Notes: generated from the sequence alone by a model not told the origin. Counted from the stretch's first letter, positions 21,987 to 30,953 are shown. The stretch is 64,000 nucleotides of DNA from Brevundimonas sp. (GCF_029945885.1 NZ_JAQSDK010000004.1:124001-188000); one strand, 5' to 3'. A program made the numbers and translations.

Positions 21987-23657
21987 ATGACGGATCAGGG
22001 ATCTGCCGACGCACAGTCGGCCGACCATGAGGTCGACCGCAGCGACCGGCTGGTCATCCTGGCCTCGTCGGTCGGGACGGTGATCGAATGGTACGACTTC
22101 TATCTGTACGGCGCTCTGGCCGTGATCATCAGCAGCCAGTTCTTCTCGGGCGTGAACGAGACGACCGGCTATATCTTCGCCCTGATGGCCTTTGCCGCCG
22201 GGTTCGCGGTGCGGCCGTTCGGGGCCCTGCTGTTCGGGCGGCTGGGTGACCTGTGGGGGCGCAAGAACACCTTCCTCGTCACCATGCTGCTGATGGGACT
22301 GTCGACCTTCGTCGTCGGCCTGCTGCCCTCCTATGCGGCGATCGGCCTGGCGGCCCCGATGATCCTGGTGGCGATGCGGCTGATCCAGGGCCTGGCGCTG
22401 GGCGGGGAATACGGCGGGGCCGCCACCTATGTGGCCGAGCATGCGCCGCACGGCAAACGCGGCCTCTACACCAGCTTCATCCAGATCACGGCCACGGCGG
22501 GCCTGCTGCTGAGTCTGGTCGTCATCATGGGGGTGCGGTTCGCGGTCGGTGAGGCGGCCTTCCTCGACTGGGGCTGGCGCGTCCCCTTCCTCGTCTCGAT
22601 CCTGCTGCTGGGGGTTTCGCTGTGGATCCGGCTGAAACTGGCCGAGAGCCCGGCCTTCGCCCGGATGAAGGCCGAGGGTCGCGGCTCGACCTCGCCGCTG
22701 AAGGACAGTTTCGCCCGCTGGCCCAATCTGAAACTGGTGCTGATCGCCCTGGTGGGCCTGACCGCCGGTCAGGCCGTGGTCTGGTACACCGGCCAGTTCT
22801 ACGCCCTGTTCTTCCTCGAGAAGACGCTGAAGGTCGATGCCGGCCTGACCAATATGATGGTGGCCATCGCCCTGCTGCTGGCCACGCCCTTCTTCGTCTT
22901 CTGGGGCTGGCTGTCGGACAGGGTCGGCCGCAAGCCGATCATCCTGACCGGCTGTCTGGTCGCGGCCCTGACCTATTTCCCGCTGTTCCACGCCCTGACC
23001 GACGCCGCCAATCCGCAACTGGCGGCGGCGACGGCGGCGTCGCCGGTCACGGTCCATGCCGATCCCGCCGACTGCAATCTGCAGTTCGACCCGATCGGCA
23101 AGACGGTGTTCAACCAGTCCTGTGACCTGGCCAAATCCTACCTGGCGAAGGCAGGGGTCATCTATGTCAATGTGGCGGCCCCGGCGGGGGCTGTGGCCGA
23201 GGTCCGGATCGGCGATGTGGTGGTGCCGAGCTTCCGCGGCGAGACCCTGCCGACCGTCGAGTTCAGGGCCCGGCAGACGGCCTGGAACGCGTCCCTCGGC
23301 GCGGCGCTGGCCACGGCCGGCTATCCGGCAAAAGCCGACAGTGCCCGGGTCAACAAGCCCGTGGTGGTGGGCATCCTGTTCCTGCTCGTCTTCTATGTGA
23401 CCATGGTCTACGGCCCGATCGCCGCGGCCCTGGTCGAGATGTTCCCGACCAATATCCGCTATACGTCGATGTCCCTGCCCTACCATATCGGCAATGGCTG
23501 GTTCGGCGGCTTCCTGCCGACCACGGCCTTCGCCATGGTCGCGGCCACCGGCAATATCTACTACGGCCTGTGGTATCCGGTGGTGGTCGCCCTGGTGACG
23601 GCGGTGGTCGGCTTCCTGCTGCTGAAGGAGGGCAAGGACGTCGACATCCACGCCTGA
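21987..23657 (+). CDS. MFS metabolite:H+ symporter with large periplasmic insertion
   Basis: 556-residue MFS transporter of the metabolite:H+ symporter type (KgtP/ProP/ShiA-like). TM1 begins IEWYDFYLYG, TM2-3 loop GRLGDLWGRKNTF and RLIQGLALGGEYGGAATYVAEHAP are the family signatures; WLSDRVGRKPIIL repeats the loop motif in the second half. Between the eighth and ninth membrane spans (about residues 345-455) there is an unusually long extracytoplasmic segment with a cysteine pair about 17 residues apart and VNVAAPAGAVAEVRIGDVVVP. Most relatives have only a short loop here. Forty bp after the MaoC gene, so likely in one operon with it. Substrate unknown, probably a small carboxylate or zwitterion. 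Confidence 0.88.
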   Translation: MTDQGSADAQSADHEVDRSDRLVILASSVGTVIEWYDFYLYGALAVIISSQFFSGVNETTGYIFALMAFAAGFAVRPFGALLFGRLGDLWGRKNTFLVTMLLMGLSTFVVGLLPSYAAIGLAAPMILVAMRLIQGLALGGEYGGAATYVAEHAPHGKRGLYTSFIQITATAGLLLSLVVIMGVRFAVGEAAFLDWGWRVPFLVSILLLGVSLWIRLKLAESPAFARMKAEGRGSTSPLKDSFARWPNLKLVLIALVGLTAGQAVVWYTGQFYALFFLEKTLKVDAGLTNMMVAIALLLATPFFVFWGWLSDRVGRKPIILTGCLVAALTYFPLFHALTDAANPQLAAATAASPVTVHADPADCNLQFDPIGKTVFNQSCDLAKSYLAKAGVIYVNVAAPAGAVAEVRIGDVVVPSFRGETLPTVEFRARQTAWNASLGAALATAGYPAKADSARVNKPVVVGILFLLVFYVTMVYGPIAAALVEMFPTNIRYTSMSLPYHIGNGWFGGFLPTTAFAMVAATGNIYYGLWYPVVVALVTAVVGFLLLKEGKDVDIHA

Positions 23658-23661
23658 CGGG

Positions 23662-24441
23662 TCAGATGACGGTCAGGCCGCCGTCGACGGTCAGGGCATG
23701 GCCGGTCACATAGGCGGCGGCGTCCGAGGCCAGCCACAGCACGGCGGCCGCGACCTCGGCGGCCTCGCCGACCCGGCCCATCGGGGCGAAGACGCCCGGG
23801 TCCATCGCCGGCTTGCCGGCCCGTTCCGACATCCGCTCCATGGCCCGTTCCAGCATGGCGGTGCGGATCGGTCCGGGGCAGACGGCATTGACCCTCACCC
23901 CCTTGCGGCCGGTCTCGGCGGCGGCGGATCTGGTCAGGCCGACGACGGCGTGTTTGCTGGCGGCATAGGCGGCGCGGCGCGGGGCCCCGACCAGGCCGGC
24001 GACCGAGGCGGTGTTGACGATCGACCCGTGACCCTGGGCGGTCATCACCGCCAGCTGGTGTTTCAGGCACAGCCAGACGCCCTTGACGTTGACGGCCATG
24101 ATCCGGTCGAACAGGGCCTCGTCGCCACTGGCCAGCGGGGTGTCCTCCTCCTCGATCCCGGCATTGTTGAAGGCCACGTCGAGACGGCCGAACTCGGCGA
24201 CCGTGGCCGCCACCAGCTCGCGGACGGCCTCGCCGTCGGTGACGTCGACGAGTCGGGCGCTGACCCGGCCGCCGAGCCCGGCCACCTGTCGCCGGGTCTC
24301 TTCCAGCAGGCCGGGGTCGCGGTCCGACAGGGCCAGGCTGGCCCCGGCGCGGGCGAATTGCAGGGCGGCCTCGCGGCCGATGCCGCCACCGGCCCCGGTG
24401 ATCAGGACGATACGGTCCTGGAAACTGCTCGTGCCGGTCAT
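23662..24441 (-). CDS. SDR family oxidoreductase
   Basis: 259-residue classical short-chain dehydrogenase. Cofactor loop TGAGGGIG at 15-22 with D40 in SDRD favouring NAD(H); NNAG at 92-95; catalytic S146 in NTASVAG; Y159 and K163 in YAASK; N-terminal and C-terminal family blocks CPGPIRTAM and TVDGGLTV are intact. ATG 24441 follows GGAGGGCGAC and starts just before the Rossmann strand; an upstream in-frame ATG would add 17 residues without conservation. It converges on the MFS gene with 4 bp between. The substrate cannot be told from sequence. Nearest named relatives are glucose/3-hydroxyacyl dehydrogenase-like SDRs. Confidence 0.88.
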   Translation of the reverse strand: MTGTSSFQDRIVLITGAGGGIGREAALQFARAGASLALSDRDPGLLEETRRQVAGLGGRVSARLVDVTDGEAVRELVAATVAEFGRLDVAFNNAGIEEEDTPLASGDEALFDRIMAVNVKGVWLCLKHQLAVMTAQGHGSIVNTASVAGLVGAPRRAAYAASKHAVVGLTRSAAAETGRKGVRVNAVCPGPIRTAMLERAMERMSERAGKPAMDPGVFAPMGRVGEAAEVAAAVLWLASDAAAYVTGHALTVDGGLTVI

Positions 24442-24514
24442 GTCGCCCTCCAGACGGTTACGCCCTTTCGCTAGAGGGCTGACGTCGGGCAAGCCAAGCG
24501 ATTTCGAACGGGGG

Positions 24515-25450
24515 TCAGCCCTCGCCGAGGCAGCGCAGCGCCACTTCCAGATTGCGCAGGCCGTCCTCGCCGGTCACGGCCGGGGTCTCGCCGGTGCGGA
24601 TGGCGTGGGCGAAGGCTTCCAGCTCCTTCTTCAGCGGCTCGGCCGGCCAGCTGTTGACGGCGCGGGTCTGGTAGGAGCCGTCGGCCTGCTGGCCGAAATA
24701 TTCCGTGACCTGACGGGTGATCAGGTCGGCGACCACGAATTTGTTGGCCGTGGCGACCTGCAGGGTGCGGACCTTGTAGGGGGTGACCCAGTTGGTGGTG
24801 ATGTGGGCGATCGTCCCGTTCTCCAGCCGGAACTGCAGCAGGGCGGTGTCCTCGCGCTCGGCGCGGGTGCGGGCCAGCTGCGGCTGGACCTCGGTGATCT
24901 CGGAATCCGTCAGGTGGCGGATGATGTCGATGTCGTGCACCGCCAGGTCGATGACCACCCCGACCTCGCCCATGCGCGGCGGGAAGGGGCCGACGCGGGT
25001 GATCTGGATCGAGATGATGTCGTCGCCGTCGATGGCGCGTTTGACCGCCTGCACCGCCGGGTTGAACCGTTCGACCTGGCCGACCATCAGGACCCGGTCA
25101 TTGGCCTTCGCCGCATCGATCATCCGCTGGGCATCGGCCACGGTGGCGGCGATCGGCTTTTCGACCAGCACATGGACCCCGGCTTCCAGCAGGGCCACGC
25201 CCAGGTCGGCGTGGTGCCGGTTCGGGGTGGCCACCACGGCGGCGTCCAGCCCGGCGGCGACGAATTCGGCGGCGGTGGTGAAGGCCCGCGCCTCGTACAG
25301 TCTGGCGACGCCTTCGGCCGTGGCCGCGTCCGGATCGAACACGGCGGTCAGGTCGAAGTCACGGATGTCGGACAGCACCCGGGCGTGGTTGCGGCCCATG
25401 ACGCCGGCACCGGCGACACCGACCTTGAGCGGGGGGAGGGAGTTGGTCAT
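24515..25450 (-). CDS. Gfo/Idh/MocA family oxidoreductase, probably nucleotide-sugar dehydrogenase
   Basis: 311-residue NAD(P)-dependent oxidoreductase. The Rossmann loop GVAGAGVMGRNHARVL is at 11-26, followed by VATPNRHHADL and the active-site block VLVEKPIAATVADA with its catalytic Lys-Pro, then HDIDIIRHL. It is immediately downstream of a DegT aminotransferase (5-bp gap). This pairing matches WlbA/WbpB with WlbC/WbpE, in which the 3-position of a UDP-N-acetylhexosamine (uronate) is oxidised and then transaminated for surface polysaccharide. The pathway is inferred from pairing only; no acetyltransferase or glycosyltransferase is next to it. Confidence 0.85.
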   Translation of the reverse strand: MTNSLPPLKVGVAGAGVMGRNHARVLSDIRDFDLTAVFDPDAATAEGVARLYEARAFTTAAEFVAAGLDAAVVATPNRHHADLGVALLEAGVHVLVEKPIAATVADAQRMIDAAKANDRVLMVGQVERFNPAVQAVKRAIDGDDIISIQITRVGPFPPRMGEVGVVIDLAVHDIDIIRHLTDSEITEVQPQLARTRAEREDTALLQFRLENGTIAHITTNWVTPYKVRTLQVATANKFVVADLITRQVTEYFGQQADGSYQTRAVNSWPAEPLKKELEAFAHAIRTGETPAVTGEDGLRNLEVALRCLGEG

Positions 25451-25455
25451 GCGGT

Positions 25456-26616
25456 TCAGCCCTTGTAGCTGGCGACGGCGGCGACGATCCGGTCCTGGGT
25501 CGCCGCGTCCAGATCGGCGTGCATCGGCAGGCTGATGACCCGCTCCATCAGCCGTTCGGTGACCGGCAGACCCTGGGGTCCGCGCGGATACATCTCATAG
25601 GCCGGCTGCAGGTGCAGCGGGATCGGATAATAGACGGCCGTCGGCACGCCCTGATCCTTCAGATGGGCGGCGAGGCCGTCGCGGTCCGCATGCTCGATCG
25701 TATACTGGGCCCAGTTGGAGACATTGCCGGCCGGCACGTCGGGCACCGCCGCCACATGGGGACGCAGCAGGTCATTGTAACGGGCGGCGACGCGGTTGCG
25801 CATGCCGATCTCCTCGCCGAACACCTTGAGCTTCTCGATCAGGACCGCGGCCTGGATGGTGTCGAGGCGCGAGTTCAGCCCGATGCGCATGTTCAGATAT
25901 TTGGTGTCGTGCTCGAAGGTGCGGCCGACCAGATCGCGGGCCACCGCCTTGCCGTGCACGCGCAGGGAATCGATCATCTGGGCCAGGTCATCGTCATTGG
26001 TCAGCACCGCCCCGCCGTCGCCGTAGCAGCCCAGCGGCTTGGCCGGGAAGAAGCTGGTGGTGGTGATGTCGGCCCATTTCAGCGGGTGGTCGCCGTTGAT
26101 GGTGCAGCCGAAACCCTGGGCCGAATCGGCGATCAGCTTCAGCCCGTATCTGTCGCAGATCGCCTTGATGGCCGGATAGTCGGCGGGCTGGCCGAACAGG
26201 TCGACGGCGATGACCACCTTCGGGGTCAGCCGGCCTTCCCTGATCGTGGCCTCGATGGCGGCCTCGAGGTGGCCGGGGTCCATATTGTAGGTCGTCGCAT
26301 CGACGTCGACGAAGACCGGCTCGGCATCGAACCAGGGCACGACCTCGGCGGTGGCGGCGAAGGTGAAGCTGGGCACGAACACCGCGTCGCCGCGGCCCAC
26401 GCCCCAGGCCATCAGCGGCAGGGCCAGGGCATCGGTGCCGTTGGCGCAGCCCAGGGCATGTTTGGCCCCCCCGAAGGCGGCGAGGTCGGATTCGAACTGG
26501 CGCACCTGCGGGCCCATGACCCAGGCCCCGCCGACGACGGCGGCCTGGACGGCGGCCTCGATGCGGCCGTCGAGACGAAGGCGCTGGGCCTGAAGGTCGA
26601 TGAAGGCGATGGTCAT
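25456..26616 (-). CDS. DegT/DnrJ/EryC1/StrS sugar aminotransferase
   Basis: 386-residue PLP fold-type I aminotransferase that converts a keto-sugar nucleotide to an amino sugar. IAFIDLQAQ at the N-terminus, the substrate loop CANGTDALALPL at 57-68, D164-SAQGFG for the PLP ring, and the Schiff-base lysine K193 in SFFPAKPLGCYGDGG all fit. The closest named types are WbpE/WlbC-like enzymes acting on 3-keto sugars, consistent with the following Gfo/Idh gene. ATG 26616 is chosen because residues upstream are intergenic in style. It is divergent from a GmhB-like phosphatase with 186 bp of shared upstream DNA containing a palindrome. Confidence 0.9.
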   Translation of the reverse strand: MTIAFIDLQAQRLRLDGRIEAAVQAAVVGGAWVMGPQVRQFESDLAAFGGAKHALGCANGTDALALPLMAWGVGRGDAVFVPSFTFAATAEVVPWFDAEPVFVDVDATTYNMDPGHLEAAIEATIREGRLTPKVVIAVDLFGQPADYPAIKAICDRYGLKLIADSAQGFGCTINGDHPLKWADITTTSFFPAKPLGCYGDGGAVLTNDDDLAQMIDSLRVHGKAVARDLVGRTFEHDTKYLNMRIGLNSRLDTIQAAVLIEKLKVFGEEIGMRNRVAARYNDLLRPHVAAVPDVPAGNVSNWAQYTIEHADRDGLAAHLKDQGVPTAVYYPIPLHLQPAYEMYPRGPQGLPVTERLMERVISLPMHADLDAATQDRIVAAVASYKG

Positions 26617-26739
26617 GACGGGGTTTCTCTCATCAGGCGTCGGCGTGTTCCGGCTCGCAGCGGCGCGGATCGGGGCCCAGGGCTGGGCGCCTCCTACCAA
26701 ACCGTCCCCACCCGGGACAAACGCTACAGGGTCACTTCA

Positions 26740-26756
26740 CGTTGCGGGTTGCAACG
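26740..26756. promoter_or_regulatory. inverted repeat in degT/gmhB divergent region
   Basis: CGTTGC, 5-base spacer, GCAACG. It lies 124 bp upstream of the aminotransferase start and 47 bp upstream of the phosphatase start, the right place for a regulator site; no regulator is assigned. The 186-bp intergenic region otherwise shows no clear promoter hexamers. Confidence 0.3.
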
Positions 26757-26802
26757 CGACCGCGGGGCGCCTTAAGCGACCGGGGCAGGGTGGAGTGCAT
26801 TA

Positions 26803-27351
26803 GTGACGACCAGAACGACCAGCGCAACCGGCCAGACGACGGGCGGGAGCGTGCCTGCCGTGTTTCTCGATCGTGACGGCGTGTTGATCGAGGACACCGG
26901 CTATCCGCACCTCGAATCGCACCTGACCCTGATCCCCGGGGCGGACGGAGCGGTGCGACGCCTGAATGCGCTGGGTTACCTTGTGGTGATCGTGACCAAT
27001 CAGTCGGGCGTGGCGCGCGGCCTGTTCACCGAAACACAGATGCACGCCTTCAACGATCTGATCGTCCGGCGGCTGGCGGCCAGGGGGGCCCGGATCGGGG
27101 CCGTCTATGCCTGCCCCTTTCACAGCGAGGCGCGCGACGAACGCTATTTCCATGCCGACCATCCCGATCGCAAACCGAACCCCGGCATGATCACCCGGGC
27201 CATCACCGACCACGGCATCGACCCGGCCCGCTCGTTCATGATCGGTGACCGGCCGACCGATCTGGAGGCGGCGAAGCGTGCCGGCCTGCCCGGCTTCCTG
27301 TTCGAGGGCGGCGATCTGGACGAATTCGTTCGCGATTTGCTGGGCGGCTGA
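26803..27351 (+). CDS. HAD-IIIA phosphatase, GmhB-like
   Basis: 182-residue HAD phosphatase of the GmhB/HisB-N group. D23 and D25 in VFLDRDGVL are the nucleophile and acid/base; VTNQSGVARG is motif II; the last motif GDRPTDLEAAKRAGLPG binds Mg2+. The insertion ACPFHSEARDERYFHADHPDRKPNPGM keeps one Cys and the His residues but has fewer cysteines than the CxH..CxC zinc loop of E. coli GmhB, so it resembles the zinc-poor subgroup. GmhB removes the C7 phosphate from heptose 1,7-bisphosphate in LPS heptose synthesis; whether this is the substrate here is inference, though the divergent sugar-modifying pair fits surface sugar metabolism. GTG start. Confidence 0.8.
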   Translation: MTTRTTSATGQTTGGSVPAVFLDRDGVLIEDTGYPHLESHLTLIPGADGAVRRLNALGYLVVIVTNQSGVARGLFTETQMHAFNDLIVRRLAARGARIGAVYACPFHSEARDERYFHADHPDRKPNPGMITRAITDHGIDPARSFMIGDRPTDLEAAKRAGLPGFLFEGGDLDEFVRDLLGG

Positions 27352-27406
27352 TCGCAATTCCCGCGACGATGAAATAGGCTGGACCGCCCGATCCGGAGAA
27401 TTTGTC

Positions 27407-28279
27407 ATGGCGGAATACGCTGAACGTCGCTGGACCTCGGCGGATGGACTGAGCCTGTTCGCCCGCGACTACGGCGGTGCCGACGGTACGGCGCGTCTGC
27501 CCGTCATCGCCATCCACGGCCTGACGCGCAACAGCGCCGATTTCGACACCATCGCCCCGCTGATTGCCCAGAGCGGCCGCCGCGTGCTGGCCGTCGACGT
27601 GCGCGGCCGTGGCCGCTCGGACCGGGCCCCCGACCCGATGACCTATTCGCCCGAGGTCTATGCGCGCGACATCCTGGCCCTGATGGACCAGGCCGGAATC
27701 GACAAGGCCGTCTTCCTCGGCACCTCGATGGGTGGACTGATCACCATGGCCATCGCGGCGATCCGTTCGCGGGTGATCGCGGCGGCCATCCTCAATGACA
27801 TCGGCCCCGAGGTCTCGCCGGTCGGCCTGGCCCGGATCGCCGCCTTTACGGGCCAGGCGGTCGAGATCGCCACCTGGGACGACGCGACCGACTATGTGAA
27901 GGGGCTGAACGCCGCGGCCCTGCCCCACTATACGGACGCCGACTGGGCCGCCTTCGCCCGCCGCACCTTCCGGGACGGCACCGAGGGGGCACCGGTACCG
28001 GACTATGATCCCGACATCGCCGTGCCGATCCGGGCCGCCGGGGGCAAGGCCCTTGTCCCGAATCTGTGGCCCTTCTTCCGTCGCCTGACCCGGGGCCGGC
28101 CGGTGCTGCTGGTGCACGGCGAGACCTCGGACCTGCTCAGCCCCGAGATCGTCGACAAGATGCGCAAGGCCGCGCGCAAGATGGCCTATGTCCGGGTGCC
28201 TGGCATCGGCCACGCCCCGATGCTGGACGAGGCGGAAGCCCGGGCGGCGATCTTCGAATTCCTCGCCGGCGTCAAATAG
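27407..28279 (+). CDS. alpha/beta hydrolase
   Basis: 290-residue alpha/beta hydrolase. Oxyanion block VIAIHGLTRNSADFD at 33-47, DVRGRGRSDRAPD near 64-76, nucleophile elbow GTSMGG with S107, and the catalytic H269 in GIGHAPMLDE. No signal peptide, so cytoplasmic. Substrate cannot be derived; the family includes esterases and haloalkane-type or C-C hydrolases. ATG 27407 after CGGAGAATTTGTC is chosen; the open frame extends upstream into the phosphatase gene in another frame. It lies 55 bp after the phosphatase and may be in the same transcript. It converges on the PhnA-like gene. Confidence 0.88.
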   Translation: MAEYAERRWTSADGLSLFARDYGGADGTARLPVIAIHGLTRNSADFDTIAPLIAQSGRRVLAVDVRGRGRSDRAPDPMTYSPEVYARDILALMDQAGIDKAVFLGTSMGGLITMAIAAIRSRVIAAAILNDIGPEVSPVGLARIAAFTGQAVEIATWDDATDYVKGLNAAALPHYTDADWAAFARRTFRDGTEGAPVPDYDPDIAVPIRAAGGKALVPNLWPFFRRLTRGRPVLLVHGETSDLLSPEIVDKMRKAARKMAYVRVPGIGHAPMLDEAEARAAIFEFLAGVK

Positions 28280-28294
28280 CGCCGGACAGGGCGA

Positions 28295-28519
28295 TCAGAC
28301 CTTCTTGACGAACTCGGTGCGCAGGACCAGGCCGCGCACCTTGTCGACATTGGCCTCGATCTCGTCCTCGTCGCCGGTCAGGCGGATGTTCTTGACCAGG
28401 GTGCCGCGCTTCAGCGTGACCCCGCCCGAGCCCTTGACCTTCAGATCCTTGATCAGGGTGACGCTGTCACCGTCGGCGAGGATGTTGCCGTTGGAGTCCT
28501 TGGTGGGGGTATCGGTCAT
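28295..28519 (-). CDS. PhnA/YjdM-like short protein
   Basis: 74-residue protein matching the C-terminal domain of the PhnA (alkylphosphonate utilisation operon, YjdM) family: [21 protein letters not shown] followed by VKNIRLTGD and the C-terminal [14 protein letters not shown]. The N-terminal zinc-ribbon half of full-length PhnA is absent, as in other alphaproteobacterial short forms. The name is historical and does not show a role in phosphonate use; no phn gene is nearby. ATG 28519 gives the usual [12 protein letters not shown] start with acidic-polar leader; a longer upstream frame is not conserved in style. Confidence 0.85.
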   Translation of the reverse strand: MTDTPTKDSNGNILADGDSVTLIKDLKVKGSGGVTLKRGTLVKNIRLTGDEDEIEANVDKVRGLVLRTEFVKKV

Positions 28520-28586
28520 GGCGGGGCCTTTGCGCAAAGCGCTGCAATAGGGGACGCGGGGTCGGTCTGGCCAGAGGGCCGTCGCC

Positions 28587-30635
28587 TCAGTCCCCCGGAA
28601 TATTGGCATCCAGCTCGTCCAGCCAGACCCGGGCATTGCCGTCGGACGGGGCCCGCCAGTCGCCGCGCGGCGACAGGGAGCCGCCGGTCACCACCTTGGG
28701 CCCGTTGGGCAGGGCCGAGCGTTTGAACTGGCTGGTCTGGAAGAAGCGGACCAGGAATTGGCGCAGCCAGGCCTTGATCACCGGCAGGTCATAGGCGACG
28801 CGCTCGGCCTCGGGCGTGTGGGCGGGCCAGTGGCCGGTGGCCGCGTCCTTCCAGGCCTGATGGGCCAGCCAGGCGACCTTGGACGGGCAAAAGCCGAACC
28901 GGGTCACATGGAACAGGAAGAAGTCGTTCAACGGATAGGGCCCCACCGTCGCCTCGGTCGACTGGATCCGGCCGTCGGCCCCGGCCGGGACCAGTTCCGG
29001 CGAGATCTCCGTGGCCAGCACCGCCTTCAGGGCCGGGGTCGCCGCCGCCCCGACCAGATCGCCGTCGGCGACCCAGCGGATCAGGTGGCGGATCAGGGTC
29101 TTCGCCACCCCGCCGTTGACGTTGTAGTGGCTCATATGGTCGCCGACGCCATAGGTGCACCAGCCCAGGGCCAGTTCCGACAGGTCGCCGGTGCCCAGCA
29201 CAAAGGCCCGGTTCTGGTTGGCCAGCCGGAACAGATAGTCGGTGCGCAATCCGGCCTGCACATTCTCGAAGGTGATGTCGTGCACAGGCTGACCGTCCGC
29301 ATACGGATGACCGATGTCGGCCAGCATCCGCTCGGCCGCCGGACGGATGTCGATCTCCGCCCCGGTCACCTCCAGCGCCCGCATCAGGGCCCAGGCACTG
29401 GCCTTGGTCGTCTCCGAGGTGGCGAAGCCGGGCAATGTATAGGCCAGGATGCCGGTGCGCGGCAGGTCCAGCCGGTCGAAGGCGCGGCAGGCGACCAGCA
29501 GGGCCTGGGTCGAATCCAGCCCGCCCGAGACCCCGATCACCAGCCGTTCGGCCCCGGTGGCCGTCATCCGCCGCATCAGGCCCTGGACCTGGATGTTGAA
29601 GGCCTCATAGCAGTCGCGATCCAGCCGGGCCGGGTCGTCGGGCACGAAGGGGAAGCGGTCCAGCGGCCGCAACAGGGTGTCGGTGTCGTCGCGGCCGGGG
29701 GCGCTGAACGGCACCACGGTGGCGGCCTCGCCCTCCAGCCGGGCGCAGTCGGCGAACGTCCCGTTGCGCAGCCGGTCCAGGCCGATGCGGGCGACGTCGA
29801 CATCGGCCACGGTCAGGTGGGATTCCAGCGAAAAGCGCGGGCCCTCGGCCAGTTTCGCGCCCAGTTCATGGATCGTCGCCTGTCCGTCCCAGGCCAGGTC
29901 GGTGGTGCTCTCGCCCCAGCCCGAGGCGGCGAAGACATAGGCGGACTGGGTCCGCACCGACTGGCTGGCGCACAGAACGGCCCGCTCGTCGGCCTTGCCG
30001 ATGACGATGTTGGAGGCCGACAGGTTGCAGAGGATCCGCGCCCCGGCCAGCGCCGCCCGCGTCGACGGCGGCAGCGGGGCCCAGAAATCCTCGCAGATCT
30101 CGACGGCGAACACGAAGCCCGGCCGGTCATCGGCCTCGAAGATCAGCCCCGGCGCGAAATCGACGCTCTCGCCGTTCAGGACCAGCACGTCCTCGGCCCG
30201 TCCGGCGGCCGGCGAGAACCAGCGCTTCTCATAATATTCGCGATAATTCGGCAGGTAGGATTTGGGCACCACGCCCAGCACCTGACCATTGGCCAGCACC
30301 ACGGCGCAGTTGAACAGGGCGTCACCATTGCGCAGCGGGGCCCCCACGACGACCACCACCCCGGCCTCACCGGCCACCCCGGCCAGGCCGGCGATCTGGC
30401 GCTCGACCTCGGCCAGCAGGGCGTCCTGCATCAGCAGGTCGTCGATCGCATAACCGCTCAGCGACAACTCCGGAAACACCAGCAGGTCGACGCCTTGGTC
30501 CCCCGCCTGACGGATCAGGGCGGCGTGTTCGGCGGCATTGGCGACCGGATCGGCGATATGCACCACCGGCGTCGCGGCGGCGACCCGGACGAAGCCGTGG
30601 GTGGCGGCGCAGTGGAAGGGGTGGGCTTCAGGCAT
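28587..30635 (-). CDS. nadE: glutamine-dependent NAD+ synthase
   Basis: Last step of NAD synthesis: amidates nicotinic acid adenine dinucleotide using ammonia from glutamine. 682 residues in two domains: an N-terminal nitrilase-type glutaminase ([15 protein letters not shown] with catalytic Glu; [12 protein letters not shown] with Lys; VEICEDFW with the nucleophilic Cys) and a C-terminal synthetase with the ATP-pyrophosphatase P-loop [26 protein letters not shown] and the C-terminal [13 protein letters not shown] block. Length agrees with the large actinobacterial/alphaproteobacterial form. The gene stands alone; upstream lies the islet with the P63C gene, transcribed away from it. Confidence 0.96.
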   Translation of the reverse strand: MPEAHPFHCAATHGFVRVAAATPVVHIADPVANAAEHAALIRQAGDQGVDLLVFPELSLSGYAIDDLLMQDALLAEVERQIAGLAGVAGEAGVVVVVGAPLRNGDALFNCAVVLANGQVLGVVPKSYLPNYREYYEKRWFSPAAGRAEDVLVLNGESVDFAPGLIFEADDRPGFVFAVEICEDFWAPLPPSTRAALAGARILCNLSASNIVIGKADERAVLCASQSVRTQSAYVFAASGWGESTTDLAWDGQATIHELGAKLAEGPRFSLESHLTVADVDVARIGLDRLRNGTFADCARLEGEAATVVPFSAPGRDDTDTLLRPLDRFPFVPDDPARLDRDCYEAFNIQVQGLMRRMTATGAERLVIGVSGGLDSTQALLVACRAFDRLDLPRTGILAYTLPGFATSETTKASAWALMRALEVTGAEIDIRPAAERMLADIGHPYADGQPVHDITFENVQAGLRTDYLFRLANQNRAFVLGTGDLSELALGWCTYGVGDHMSHYNVNGGVAKTLIRHLIRWVADGDLVGAAATPALKAVLATEISPELVPAGADGRIQSTEATVGPYPLNDFFLFHVTRFGFCPSKVAWLAHQAWKDAATGHWPAHTPEAERVAYDLPVIKAWLRQFLVRFFQTSQFKRSALPNGPKVVTGGSLSPRGDWRAPSDGNARVWLDELDANIPGD

Positions 30636-30713
30636 CGAGGGTTCCGCCGACAGGTCAGCCCCCTTGTATCAGCCGGAAGCTAACGATCGCAAAAGCTCCC
30701 GCCGCTTTCGTCA

Positions 30714-30741
30714 TCCCGGACAGGCGCAGCGCGATCCGGGA
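30714..30741. repeat. REP-like intergenic palindrome
   Basis: TCCCGGA and TCCGGGA separated by 14 bases, embedded in the sequence CGTCATCCCGGAC...GATCCGGGACCC. The form is that of dispersed intergenic palindromes common in alphaproteobacterial genomes. Only one copy is visible in this window, so its repeat status needs the whole genome. Confidence 0.45.
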
Positions 30742-30786
30742 CCCGGCGGCGCGCGAGACGACGCAAAGGATAGGGCCGCTCAAGCG

Positions 30787-30873
30787 ATGGGGCTTAAGGG
30801 CGGAACCGCGAGGGCCGCCAGCCTGTCGCCCAAACGTTGGGCAGAGATTGCGAAGGCGGCGGCAAAGCGCTGA
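30787..30873 (+). pseudogene. 28-codon fragment resembling the N-terminus of the P63C gene
   Basis: A short open frame (ATG to TGA) encoding KGGTARAASLSPKRWAEIAKAAAKR after a three-residue leader. It aligns with residues 11-37 of the protein encoded at 30952 (KGGRARAEKLTPEQRHEIAS...), keeping the KGGxARA, L(S/T)P and EIA positions. It stops at exactly the point where the downstream protein goes on. It could be a truncated duplicate, or a genuine mini-protein sharing the motif. It is followed directly by the first copy of the 9-bp AGCAAGCAT element. Confidence 0.5.
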
Positions 30874-30953
30874 AGCAAGCATAAGGGCGACAAACAAACA
30901 TAATGCTTGCTTTATTTTTAGAGCAAGCATATATGTGAGAGTGCAGCAAGCAT
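30874..30953 (+). promoter_or_regulatory. four AGCAAGCAT elements and putative promoter of the P63C gene
   Basis: AGCAAGCAT occurs at 30874-30882, 30922-30930 and 30945-30953, with an inverted copy ATGCTTGCT at 30903-30911. The last copy contains the ATG of the P63C gene at 30952. The inverted pair 30903/30922 forms a 9-bp stem with a 10-base AT-rich loop. A possible promoter overlaps it: TTGCTT at 30907-30912, 17-bp spacer, TATATG at 30930-30935, placing transcription start close to the ATG. The arrangement looks like an autoregulatory operator; the regulator is not identified. Confidence 0.55.
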
